Shown one piece after another: positions 1 to 6,897 of a stretch of 42,808 nucleotides of DNA. This DNA is from a virus. Below the pieces are notes generated by a model. It was given only the letters and a program-made list of their open reading frames with translations, was not told where the DNA came from and made no database searches. The position numbers and the translations under genes were made by a program. Each line of letters opens with the position of its first letter. Positions within the stretch are counted from its first letter, which is position 1. The DNA lies in the IMG/VR virus record IMGVR_UViG_3300006865_000003, positions 1 to 42,808 of that record; one strand, 5' to 3'.

Positions 1-123
1 GGCTATCACGCTATCTGCTATCTGCGCACTGATGGACGCCGGCATAATCCGCCGCACGCTGGTTATCGCGCCGATGCGCGTGTGCCAACTGGTGTGGGAG
101 CAAGAGGCGGCGAAGTGGACGCA
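1..123. repeat. Terminal direct repeat, left copy
   Basis: These 123 bases are identical to 42686-42808. The helicase reading frame passes through both copies without a break, so the repeat is best read as the overlap left when a circular (or circularly permuted) phage molecule was assembled, not as a physical terminal repeat. Removing one copy leaves about 42,685 bp. Confidence 0.9.
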
Positions 124-2008
124 GTTTCGTCACCTTAAGTTCGCCAACATGGCCGGCAAGCCCGCCGAGCGTCGGCTGGGCATGCTCAAGTCGGACGCCG
201 ACATTTGGCTGATAAACCCCGAGGGCGTTGACTGGCTGTGCAAGCAGTTTTTCGGCACGCTTCTTCCGTTCGACACACTGGTTATCGACGAGCTGACGAA
301 GTTTAAAAACCCGCGCGCGGTGCGGTCAAAGAACCTGCACCCGTTCGCCGACAAGATCGCGCGACGCTGGGGTCTGACCGGCACGCCCATCCCGAACGGC
401 TACATGGACTTGTTCGGTCAGATGCGCATGATCGACGGCGGCGCGTCGCTGGGCAAGTACATAACGCACTTCCGCGACCGCTTCTTTAACACGGGCCGCG
501 ACGGCTTCTCTTACGAGCTGCGCCCCGGCGCCGATAAGCAGATCGAACAAGCCATCGCGCCCTACGTGTTCCGCGCGTCTGCGTCCGACTACCTTGAGTT
601 GCCGCCGCTGGTAGACAACCCAATTATCCTTCGCCTCGATAATAAGACGATGCACCAATACAAAGCGCTTAAGCGCGACATGGTGTTGGAGCTGGAAGGC
701 AAGACGGTCACGGCCGCCAACGCTGCGGCTGTTTACAACAAGCTGCAACAGTTCACCGGCGGCGCTGTTTACACCATCGCGCCAGAGTACACGCACGTCC
801 ATGACGTGAAGATTGACGCGCTTAAAGACCTAGTGGAAGAGCTTAGCGGACAACCGTTGTTCGTAGCTTACGCCTATGGTCACGAGCTGGAACGCCTACA
901 GAAGGTGTTTCCCGACGCACCGTTTATCGGCGGCGGCGTCAGCGCCAAGACAGCTGCGCAGATCGAGCAGGATTGGAACGCCGGCAAGATACCCGTGCTG
1001 TTCGGTCATCCGGCCAGCGTGGGACACGGGCTAAACTTTCAGCTTGGCGGCGCGGCGAACATTTGCTGGTTCACGCAAACATGGGACTATGAGCTGTATG
1101 AGCAGTTTATTCGCCGCATCCACCGCCAAGGCACAAGCGCGGCGCGCGTTATCAATCACAAGCTGGTTGTTGAAAACACTATTGACGAGCTGGTGGCCGA
1201 GGCGGTAGAGAAGAAAGAGACGACACAGCTTTCGTTGTTGTCCGCGCTGAAAACCGAGTTTGAAGGCACGGGCGTTGTTGTAGTGGATAAGGGAGCTTCT
1301 GATATGCGTAAACTTGTTTCACCGACCGGTGCGCCGGTCGAGCAAGCGCCGGCCCAAGCTGGCTGGGGAACACCGCAGTCCGCGCCGGCCGGCTGGGGCC
1401 CGTCACAGTCCGCGCAGACCACACAGCCTGTGGCCGCGCCCGTGCAAGCGCCGGCCGGCTGGGGCCCGCCACCACAAAGCACGCCGGGCGGTAGCTGGGC
1501 CGCGTCGCAGCAACCGACGCCCACGCAGGCCCCGGTGCAGCCTACGGGCTGGACCACCTCGCAGCCGGTGCAGGCCGCGCAGTCGCCAGCGCAAACCGTC
1601 CCGCCCGCGCCCACGGGCTGGGGCCAGACCGTCCCTGCGCAGCCGCAGGTTCAAGAAACCGGCCCCAACATTGCCATTCCCGGCACCACGCCGGAAGGGC
1701 TGGCGTTGTTCGGCCAGCCGGGCATTGTCAGCACAGACACGCCGCAGCCGCCTTGGAACGAGGCGCAGCAAGCCGTAAAGCCGGCAATGGAGACCAAGGA
1801 AGCCAAGAAAACCAGGACAAAGCCTGCTGGCGGCCAAAACACGGTAGGTGAAATATCCGATCTTGCTAGGTTCGAGGTGTCGGCTATCCGCCCGGCGCGC
1901 GGTCACACCGCCATCACCGTTGACTACGCCGCGCTGGTCGTGCTTTACGGGGGTGACTACGCAAAGGCTGCTGACGCCGTGTCGGCGCTTCTGGACCGTC
2001 TTAACTAA
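2..2008 (+). CDS. SNF2/DEAD-like superfamily 2 helicase, C-terminal part with GW-rich linker
   Basis: This is the rest of the gene that begins at 42561; joined across the circle it encodes about 710 residues. The ATP-binding loop (LDPGMGKTAIT) lies at the right edge of the window. Here one sees motif II as VIDELTKFKNP (DELT in place of DEAH), motif III in GLTGTPIPNG, motif V in GHGLNFQ and the arginine-finger motif VI in YEQFIRRIHRQG, the order of SNF2-type phage helicases. The helicase core ends near 1260. It is followed by a Pro/Gln/Ala/Thr-rich segment (about 1340-1660) carrying five GW and one SW motif, then a short folded-looking tail of about 50 residues. It probably remodels DNA or displaces proteins during phage replication or recombination; the gene directly follows two nuclease genes. 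The tail function is unknown. Confidence 0.9.
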   Translation, partial: AITLSAICALMDAGIIRRTLVIAPMRVCQLVWEQEAAKWTQFRHLKFANMAGKPAERRLGMLKSDADIWLINPEGVDWLCKQFFGTLLPFDTLVIDELTKFKNPRAVRSKNLHPFADKIARRWGLTGTPIPNGYMDLFGQMRMIDGGASLGKYITHFRDRFFNTGRDGFSYELRPGADKQIEQAIAPYVFRASASDYLELPPLVDNPIILRLDNKTMHQYKALKRDMVLELEGKTVTAANAAAVYNKLQQFTGGAVYTIAPEYTHVHDVKIDALKDLVEELSGQPLFVAYAYGHELERLQKVFPDAPFIGGGVSAKTAAQIEQDWNAGKIPVLFGHPASVGHGLNFQLGGAANICWFTQTWDYELYEQFIRRIHRQGTSAARVINHKLVVENTIDELVAEAVEKKETTQLSLLSALKTEFEGTGVVVVDKGASDMRKLVSPTGAPVEQAPAQAGWGTPQSAPAGWGPSQSAQTTQPVAAPVQAPAGWGPPPQSTPGGSWAASQQPTPTQAPVQPTGWTTSQPVQAAQSPAQTVPPAPTGWGQTVPAQPQVQETGPNIAIPGTTPEGLALFGQPGIVSTDTPQPPWNEAQQAVKPAMETKEAKKTRTKPAGGQNTVGEISDLARFEVSAIRPARGHTAITVDYAALVVLYGGDYAKAADAVSALLDRLN

Positions 2009-2017
2009 GGCCGCGAC

Positions 2018-2275
2018 ATGGACGAGCATACCTACCTTCCGCCCGACCAACGCCCCGGCGGCCCGCTAAGTCGGTTCCCGCGCAAGGGCTGGAAAACCTA
2101 CGCCATCGGCTTTGGGACGATCTTCTTCTCCATGCTGGGCGGTATTGACTGGAACATGGTATTTTCCGGCCGATACGCCTACGAAATGGCGGCGGTGGCG
2201 GGAGCTGGGGTTGTGCTCGGTCGTGCTATCGTGTCATTGTTTAAACGAATAGCGGAGGACCGAAGTGTTTCCTGA
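2018..2275 (+). CDS. Putative holin (small two-helix membrane protein)
   Basis: The product has 85 residues. After a polar N-terminus (PPDQRPGGP) there are two hydrophobic stretches, YAIGFGTIFFSMLGG and MAAVAGAGVVLGRAIVSLF, followed by a basic end (KRIAEDR). Size, two predicted membrane helices and position directly upstream of a nested spanin pair fit a class II-type holin, which would make the hole that starts lysis. An AAGG lies 11 nt before the ATG. No family is recognised by sequence, so the holin role rests on topology and context. The last 11 bases overlap the next gene. Confidence 0.55.
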   Translation: MDEHTYLPPDQRPGGPLSRFPRKGWKTYAIGFGTIFFSMLGGIDWNMVFSGRYAYEMAAVAGAGVVLGRAIVSLFKRIAEDRSVS

Positions 2276-2567
2276 TTTTATCCCGTGGTGGCTTTGGGTC
2301 GTTGTCGGCCTCGCCGTAGTTATCGCCGTTAATCGTTACGTTAGCCTGCGCGCCGCGTTCGCCAGCGCCGTCGTGATCGTCACCGCCCTGGTTTACAAGC
2401 TGGGCCGGCGCAAGGGCGCCGAGAAGGTACGCGAACAAGCCATCGAGAAGGATGCCAAGGATGCCGAAAAGATCACCGAAACTGCGACCGATGCGCGTGC
2501 TCGCTCTGACCGCCGCAATGCTGATCCTACCGAGCTGCGCAAGTCTGACGGCTGGCGGCGAGACTAG
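2265..2567 (+). CDS. Putative inner-membrane spanin (Rz-like)
   Basis: The product has 100 residues starting at a GTG, with a GGAGG six bases upstream. The N-terminus is strongly hydrophobic (WWLWVVVGLAVVIAV, then a second apolar stretch to about residue 46). The rest is a charged, helical, probably coiled-coil region rich in Lys, Glu, Asp and Ala. This is the layout of an inner-membrane spanin, which with the lipoprotein encoded inside it would join the inner and outer membranes and disrupt the outer membrane at lysis. The second apolar stretch is unusual for a classical Rz, which has one. The assignment is supported mainly by the embedded lipoprotein gene. Confidence 0.65.
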   Translation: MFPDFIPWWLWVVVGLAVVIAVNRYVSLRAAFASAVVIVTALVYKLGRRKGAEKVREQAIEKDAKDAEKITETATDARARSDRRNADPTELRKSDGWRRD

Positions 2568-2700
2568 GAAGGCGCTGTGCGCCGCGTTCCGGCCGATTAG
2601 CTGGTCCACGCAGGACACCGACCAAACCATCCGCGAAGTAAAGGCACACAACGCCGTGGGCGTAACCGTGTGCAGGTGGGAGGCTCCCAATGGCCCATAA
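2491..2700 (+). CDS. Outer-membrane spanin lipoprotein (Rz1-like), partly embedded
   Basis: The gene overlaps the end of the inner-membrane spanin gene in another frame. The 69-residue product begins MRVLALTAAMLILPSC: a short signal peptide ending in the lipobox LPS|C, so Cys17 should be lipidated and the mature protein of about 53 residues sorted to the outer membrane. The mature part holds the pattern WSxxDTDxTIRxVKxHNAVG, which I recall from small phage proteins at lysis loci; that recollection was not checked. An in-frame ATG further upstream (2452) would put charge before the signal, so 2491 is preferred. The embedded arrangement is typical of Rz/Rz1 pairs and shows a Gram-negative host. 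Confidence 0.75.
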   Translation: MRVLALTAAMLILPSCASLTAGGETRKALCAAFRPISWSTQDTDQTIREVKAHNAVGVTVCRWEAPNGP

Positions 2701-2845
2701 AGACGAGCGCCCCGAGTACAGCGACCGCGAGAAGGAGCTGCGCAAGGAAGTCGAGCGCCAGCGCCGCATCTGGCGGCCTGGAACCGACGAAGCGACTCTG
2801 CGCCGCGCGGCTATCAACGCACTCATGGACAAAGGAGACTGGTGA
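2690..2845 (+). CDS. Small charged hypothetical protein (51 aa)
   Basis: The ATG at 2690 overlaps the end of the spanin lipoprotein gene and has a GGGAGG ribosome-binding site in front of it. The product, MAHKDERPEYSDREKELRK to an end at DKGDW, is highly charged (many Arg, Glu, Asp) and probably helical. The stop TGA shares bases with the ATG of the next small gene, so the three are translationally coupled. No family recognised. Confidence 0.6.
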   Translation: MAHKDERPEYSDREKELRKEVERQRRIWRPGTDEATLRRAAINALMDKGDW

Positions 2846-2949
2846 TGCTTGGCGCGCTTGTCGTAGGATTTGTGGCGTTCACCGCCATTGTGATTATTAT
2901 GCTGTTGATATTCATCGCCGCCGCGATTGGTGCTGGTAGCGATGGCTAG
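2845..2949 (+). CDS. Tiny membrane protein (34 aa)
   Basis: The product is one hydrophobic helix with short polar ends (MLGALVVGFVAFTAIVIIML, then LIFIAAAIGAGSDG). A good site (AAAGGAG, eight bases before the ATG) and ATGA coupling to the previous gene support expression. It lies next to the lysis genes and could be an accessory holin or antiholin, but this is context only. Confidence 0.5.
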   Translation: MLGALVVGFVAFTAIVIIMLLIFIAAAIGAGSDG

Positions 2950-3823
2950 GCCGTTCGAGCCCATGCTGGCTTCGCCGCGCGGCGAGGCTCGTTTTCCCTG
3001 TATCGTACAGCCCAAGCTGGACGGTATCCGCTGTGTTGTGCGCGGCGGGCTCGCCATGAGCCGCAAGCTGGAAGCCATACCAAACCGCGCCATCGCCGCG
3101 CTGTTGTCACAGCCGGTGTTTGAGGGCTTGGACGGTGAGCTGATCGCCGGCCCCGCCACCTGTAAAGACGTTTATCACAACACTGAGAGCGTGGTCATGA
3201 GCCGCTTCGCTGATCCCAGCACGGTCGTGTTCTACGTGTTCGACGACTTCACCGACCCTACGCAGCCGTACTCGGCCCGTCTTGATAATGCGTTGGCGCG
3301 CGTGGGCCGGCGCGATCCCTTGCGCGTGGTCGAGAGCTGGATTGCCGATGACGAAACCGATCTGGCGGAGTTAGAAGAGTGGTTCCACGCCCAGGGCTAC
3401 GAGGGTGCGATGGTTCGCGACCCCGAAGGCCCGTACAAGTACGGCCGCGCTACCGAGCGCGAGGGCTGGCTATGGAAGATGAAGCGTTTCCAAGACGACG
3501 AAATGCGTGTGATCCGCGTCGAGGAAAGGATGCACAATGGAAATGATGACGTTCGTTCGGCTACTGGAAAAGCAAAGCGGGGGCACTCTAAAGCTGGCCT
3601 AACACCGACGGGTACTCTTGGGGCACTTGTCGGAGTTAGCGAAAAGTGGCCGGGGGAAGAAATCCGCGTTGGTTCTTCAAACCTACCCAGGCTACCGCTC
3701 GAAGAAGCCAAGCGCTTTTTTGTTGGGCAGCTTGTTACTTTTAAGCACCAGCCGGCCGGTGCGAAAAACAAGCCAAGGTTCCCGGTCTACAAAGGAATAA
3801 GACACGAGGCGGATTTGTCATGA
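2942..3823 (+). CDS. ATP-dependent DNA ligase
   Basis: The enzyme seals nicks in double-stranded DNA using ATP, here presumably joining Okazaki fragments. With the ATG at 2942 the product has 293 residues, in the range of small phage ligases. The nucleotidyltransferase motifs are in order: motif I QPKLDGIRC with the lysine to be adenylated (about K25), motif III FEGLDGELI, motif IIIa around FYVFDDF, motif IV YEGAMVRDP and motif V LWKMKRF. The C-terminal part (about residue 190 on, ending RFPVYKGIRHEADLS) matches the OB-fold of T7-like ligases. A TTG five codons upstream is a less likely start. The gene overlaps the tiny membrane protein by 8 nt and the next gene by 4 nt. Confidence 0.92.
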   Translation: MARPFEPMLASPRGEARFPCIVQPKLDGIRCVVRGGLAMSRKLEAIPNRAIAALLSQPVFEGLDGELIAGPATCKDVYHNTESVVMSRFADPSTVVFYVFDDFTDPTQPYSARLDNALARVGRRDPLRVVESWIADDETDLAELEEWFHAQGYEGAMVRDPEGPYKYGRATEREGWLWKMKRFQDDEMRVIRVEERMHNGNDDVRSATGKAKRGHSKAGLTPTGTLGALVGVSEKWPGEEIRVGSSNLPRLPLEEAKRFFVGQLVTFKHQPAGAKNKPRFPVYKGIRHEADLS

Positions 3824-4104
3824 TAGTCAACCTTGACAACGAGCGCATGCGTCGCGCTTTCAAGTCTAACCCCGAGCTGGCCGCCTTGCCGCTAGGCGGC
3901 GAGCTGTCGCAATGGGACATTGAGATACTGGCGCAACAAGACGAGGCGACGATTGAGGCGTTCTTTCGCGTCCGGCGGCGCTATCAGGCGCAGCAATGGC
4001 GTTTTGTGTGGCAGTTGGGCTGCGGCCCGGCGGCGCGAGAAGGGTTGTCAAACGCCATTTCGCCGGCGTATAGTTATGAAATAGCAACACAGTTTTTCAA
4101 CTAA
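3820..4104 (+). CDS. Hypothetical protein (94 aa)
   Basis: Starts with an ATGA overlap at the ligase stop, so it is coupled to ligase translation. The protein is helical and mixed in charge, with an aromatic and Gln-rich middle (RRRYQAQQWRFVWQ). No signal peptide, membrane segment or known motif is visible. I do not recognise the family. Confidence 0.7.
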   Translation: MIVNLDNERMRRAFKSNPELAALPLGGELSQWDIEILAQQDEATIEAFFRVRRRYQAQQWRFVWQLGCGPAAREGLSNAISPAYSYEIATQFFN

Positions 4105-4120
4105 GTAAGGAGACACACAC

Positions 4121-5365
4121 ATGAGCAACGTCAGCAACAAGTCTATTAATCTGACGAAGCGCGAAGCCGAGCGCTTCGTGAACGTCTACAACAAGCATTT
4201 CGGCGACGCCACGGCCGCCGGCGCCGAGTTTGGCATGTCGAGGGAAGCGTTTAAGCGCCGCCTCGCCGCCGCAGAGGGCCAATACGGGCTCAAGCCCAAG
4301 AATTTCTCGCTGCTCGAAAGCCGCGCTAAGCTGGCGGCCGATCCCGACAAAGCCGCCGCTGTGAACCTGCTTAAAGAACGGGCCAGTCATTCCTACACAA
4401 AGACGATGCTCAAGCAGACGCAGGCCGATCTGGAAAAGCTCCAAAAAGAACTGTCACGGTACGCCTACGCCGCCAAAGCGTCTGCGGTCGCCGCCGACTG
4501 GACGCTTAAGCCGCGCGTGGGCTCCAAGGGCGAACACATGCCCGTGCTGCTGGTATCCGACGCCCAGGTGGGCGAAGTGGTCGACGCCGACGAAACTGAG
4601 TACGGTCGTGGCTATAACACGCAAATCTTCCGCGAGCGTTACCGCGAGCTGGTGAACACAACCATCTACCTTGCTGACAAGCACATGCCGCAAGAGTGGA
4701 AGTTTCCCGGCCTGATCTACATTCGCGGCGGCGACGCCATCAGCGGCGGCATCCATGAAGAGCTGCGAGAAACCGACGACGCCAGCCCGCTTGAGAGCGC
4801 GCGCATCGTGTTCGAGGAAGAAGCGGCCGGCATCCGCCACCTTGCTGACTTCTTTGGCCGCGTGGAGGTTAAGTCAGTGGCCGGCGGCAACCACGACCGC
4901 ACTACACTTAAGCGTCGGTCCAAGAAGCGTTACGACAACTATGACGCGCTGGTTGACTACATGCTCGCCGAGCATTTCAAAAACGACAAGCGGGTGACCT
5001 TCCAGCTCACGAAGTCGCCGGACGTGGTGTTCCCGATCTTCGAAAAGCTGGCGCTGGCCTCACACGGCGACAACATCGGCTCCGGCGGCGGTACCGGCTT
5101 TATCGGCCCGGTCGCCAACATAGCCAAGGGCGTGCAGAAAATCATGCTCGAACAGCGCCACCTTGGGCGCATGATCGACCACGTTTTCGGCGGCCACTTC
5201 CACACGTTTCACCACTGCCGGCAATTCACCTTCAACGGTAGCTTCCCCGGCTACAGCGAGTTTGCCAAAAGCTTCCGCATGCAACCCGAGCCGCCGACGC
5301 AGGTGTTCCAAATATGGCACCCCACGCGCGGGCTGGTGGACATTCGCCCCATCGTGCTCAAATGA
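4121..5365 (+). CDS. Calcineurin-like metallophosphoesterase with N-terminal HTH
   Basis: The product has 414 residues. Residues 10-60 (LTKREAERFVNVYNKHFGDA then GMSREAFKRRL) look like a helix-turn-helix of the kind that recruits phosphoesterases to DNA; a coiled-coil stretch follows (residues 80-115). The catalytic domain has the metal-binding motifs in order: SDAQVGE near 145, RGGD near 203, GGNHDR near 255, SHGDN near 314 and GGHFHTF near 356. Such phage enzymes are thought to cut DNA or remove phosphates from nucleic acids; the substrate is not known here. It has a strong site (AAGGAG) and lies between ligase and a DnaJ-like gene in the replication block. Confidence 0.88.
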   Translation: MSNVSNKSINLTKREAERFVNVYNKHFGDATAAGAEFGMSREAFKRRLAAAEGQYGLKPKNFSLLESRAKLAADPDKAAAVNLLKERASHSYTKTMLKQTQADLEKLQKELSRYAYAAKASAVAADWTLKPRVGSKGEHMPVLLVSDAQVGEVVDADETEYGRGYNTQIFRERYRELVNTTIYLADKHMPQEWKFPGLIYIRGGDAISGGIHEELRETDDASPLESARIVFEEEAAGIRHLADFFGRVEVKSVAGGNHDRTTLKRRSKKRYDNYDALVDYMLAEHFKNDKRVTFQLTKSPDVVFPIFEKLALASHGDNIGSGGGTGFIGPVANIAKGVQKIMLEQRHLGRMIDHVFGGHFHTFHHCRQFTFNGSFPGYSEFAKSFRMQPEPPTQVFQIWHPTRGLVDIRPIVLK

Positions 5366-5640
5366 AGCCGTCACACGCAGCCGATATGCTTCGCGTTAGT
5401 CTGGACAACCTCACTGAGGACCATATTAACGCGGCGTTTGCTGAGGCCGTTAAAGCCAGCCATCCAGACCTTGGGGGCGCGGGTAATATATATGCTTTAA
5501 AGGCGGCTCGCGACGTGCTTAGACAAGAGCTGGCCAAGGCGCCGCGCGGCGTGTGTCTCACGTGCCGAGGCAAAGGCGTTGTCAAGACTAGCATGTTTTC
5601 CAAGATGTGTGAGAGCTGCGAAGGAAGGGGCTACCAATGA
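5362..5640 (+). CDS. DnaJ-like mini-protein: HPD motif plus one CxxCxGxG zinc knuckle pair
   Basis: The 92-residue product joins a shrunken J-domain-like part with HPD at residues 34-36 (SHPDLGG) to a C-terminal zinc-binding pair, C65-x2-C68-R-G-K-G and C83-x2-C86-E-G-R-G. In cellular DnaJ proteins HPD switches on the DnaK ATPase and CxxCxGxG pairs bind zinc and unfolded clients; here the Gly/Phe linker and substrate domains are missing. It may recruit host DnaK to a phage complex. The start at 5362 gives an ATGA overlap with the phosphoesterase; a longer reading from 5314 would lie inside that gene. Confidence 0.75.
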   Translation: MKPSHAADMLRVSLDNLTEDHINAAFAEAVKASHPDLGGAGNIYALKAARDVLRQELAKAPRGVCLTCRGKGVVKTSMFSKMCESCEGRGYQ

Positions 5641-5909
5641 ACGAGCTTGCGATCTTTGTTGGTCAGTATCTGGCCAGCTTCTCGTTTATATTCTTGCGAG
5701 CGTTCCAGCAGCGCAACGTGGCGTTCGACAATTACTGGTGGATTATGCCCACGTCCATGCTCATGGCGTTGACAGAAGTGTTTGTCATCGCCAACGTGGC
5801 CACGCTGGGCTACGACCTTGCCCTGGTGTTCGCTATGGGCCTAGGCGGCGGCACCGGCTCGCTGTCGGCCGCTCTTCTGCACAAACGTTACCTGACCAAG
5901 AAAGGCTGA
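5637..5909 (+). CDS. Polytopic phage membrane protein (90 aa)
   Basis: The product appears to have three membrane segments: residues 5-22 (AIFVGQYLASFSFIFL), 35-55 and 62-82, with FQQRNVAFDNYWW between the first two and a positive end (HKRYLTKKG). I recall similar 80-90 residue membrane proteins, with a Gln-Arg-Asn-Val type loop and an MGLGGGxG stretch, in other tailed phages without a known role. A very good site (AAGGAAGGGG) and a 4-nt overlap with the DnaJ-like gene support it. It could be a second holin-like protein, but topology alone does not show this. Confidence 0.75.
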   Translation: MNELAIFVGQYLASFSFIFLRAFQQRNVAFDNYWWIMPTSMLMALTEVFVIANVATLGYDLALVFAMGLGGGTGSLSAALLHKRYLTKKG

Positions 5910-5911
5910 CT

Positions 5912-6388
5912 GTGCTTCCTACCGACCCCAAAGAGCGCAAGAACACGCCAGTTATGACCGGCGTTATCGACTACTTCCCGCGCGCCATCGCCTCCATCGC
6001 TCGCGTCAGCAAGGCCGGCAACGACCAACACAACCCCGGCCTGCCACTGGGCTGGTCCAAGGGTAAGTCTACCGACCACGCCGACACGATGCTGCGGCAC
6101 GCCATGGAGCGGTTCGGCTACGACACGGACGGCCAACTCCACGCCGCCAAAATGGCTTGGCGGGCGTTGGCGTTCCTTGAGACGCTTTTGGAGGCTCAAG
6201 AGGCCGGAATAACCTATCAGGCGTACGTTGACCGACTTGTTGCAGCTGAAAAAGCGAAAACGCAACCAGAGCCTCGTGCAGCGGGTTCTAAGGACGACTA
6301 TACCGACACAAGGAGCGAGCGCGCCAACGCCGTCAGCGAGGCTTGTGGCGCGTTCGACTACGGCAGTGGGTACGTTTACAGAGGGTGA
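5912..6388 (+). CDS. dATP/dGTP diphosphohydrolase N-terminal-domain-like protein (DUF5664-like)
   Basis: The start is the GTG at 5912, directly after the membrane protein gene; readings from further upstream overlap it completely. The product has 158 residues. Residues 1-95 carry the pattern DPKERKNTPVMTGVIDYFP, AIASIARVSKAGNDQHNPG, then WSKGKSTDHADTMLRH and DTDGQLHAAKMAWRAL, which I recognise as the family annotated as dATP/dGTP diphosphohydrolase N-terminal domain. The conserved His, Asp and Glu could bind metal. By family it may hydrolyse deoxynucleotides or shape the nucleotide pool. The tail (from about 115) is polar and low in complexity. No PurZ-like gene accompanies it. Confidence 0.65.
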   Translation: MLPTDPKERKNTPVMTGVIDYFPRAIASIARVSKAGNDQHNPGLPLGWSKGKSTDHADTMLRHAMERFGYDTDGQLHAAKMAWRALAFLETLLEAQEAGITYQAYVDRLVAAEKAKTQPEPRAAGSKDDYTDTRSERANAVSEACGAFDYGSGYVYRG

Positions 6389-6390
6389 CT

Positions 6391-6603
6391 ATGACCAAGC
6401 CCGCCACCAATCGACGCTCTGAGCTGGAAGCTGGGCGCACGGCCGCGCTCATGGCCGACGCCTATGAAGTTGAAGGCGCCGCCGCTGGTACGACCACGGT
6501 GCGGCGCCGGCTCATGGCTCAAATCGCCACGCGCTACCGCGATCTGGAAGCATTGCACGCGCGGCTGGCCGAGCTTCTTCCCGCGCCCAAGGCCAAGCGT
6601 TAA
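6391..6603 (+). CDS. Small helical hypothetical protein (70 aa), last gene of the rightward block
   Basis: The ATG at 6391 follows a GAGGGTG site 7-13 nt upstream. The product is Ala/Arg/Glu-rich and helical throughout, with no known motif. Its TAA lies in the TTAA at 6600-6603, which also provides the stop of the convergent gene on the other strand. No hairpin terminator is visible between the two blocks. Confidence 0.6.
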   Translation: MTKPATNRRSELEAGRTAALMADAYEVEGAAAGTTTVRRRLMAQIATRYRDLEALHARLAELLPAPKAKR

Positions 6604-6893
6604 GCGTGTCCGAAGACGAAGTTAAACGCGTCTTTTGCGAATACGCCGATAATCGAGAACACAAAGCCGGCGGCTGCGGCGATGCCCAGTATACGGGTAC
6701 GGAAGTGCTCCATAGAACTAACACGACGCGCCAGCTCGTCACGCTCGCTGTCACATTCGTCGGCGTGATCTGCCGTGTTTTTCATGTGATTGTCCACGCG
6801 CTCCACCAGCACAGACACGGCTACGGTCTGTGCGGCGACTTCCGTAGTCAGCCGACGCACCTCGGCAATGAGAATGTCGTTACTGTCGGCCAT
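6600..6893 (-). CDS. Coiled-coil protein with C-terminal membrane anchor (XhlA/holin-accessory type)
   Basis: The 97-residue product has a helical N-terminal part (TEVAAQTVAVSVLVERVDNH), an acidic middle with a His-Cys pair (ADHADECDSERDEL) and a hydrophobic C-terminal helix (ILGIAAAAGFVFSIIGVFA) before a short tail. This layout is seen in small phage proteins of the haemolysin XhlA type and in holin accessory proteins. It is the last gene of the leftward virion block, directly after the transglycosylase-bearing ejection protein. A role in lysis or in membrane penetration is possible; no motif decides it. Confidence 0.65.
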   Translation of the reverse strand: MADSNDILIAEVRRLTTEVAAQTVAVSVLVERVDNHMKNTADHADECDSERDELARRVSSMEHFRTRILGIAAAAGFVFSIIGVFAKDAFNFVFGHA

Positions 6894-6897
6894 CGCA

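Noticed and set aside
1156-2050. Long antisense frames opposite the helicase GW linker
   Set aside because: Cys/Gly- or Arg-rich translations of the GC-rich linker on the other strand, without start signals; typical shadows.
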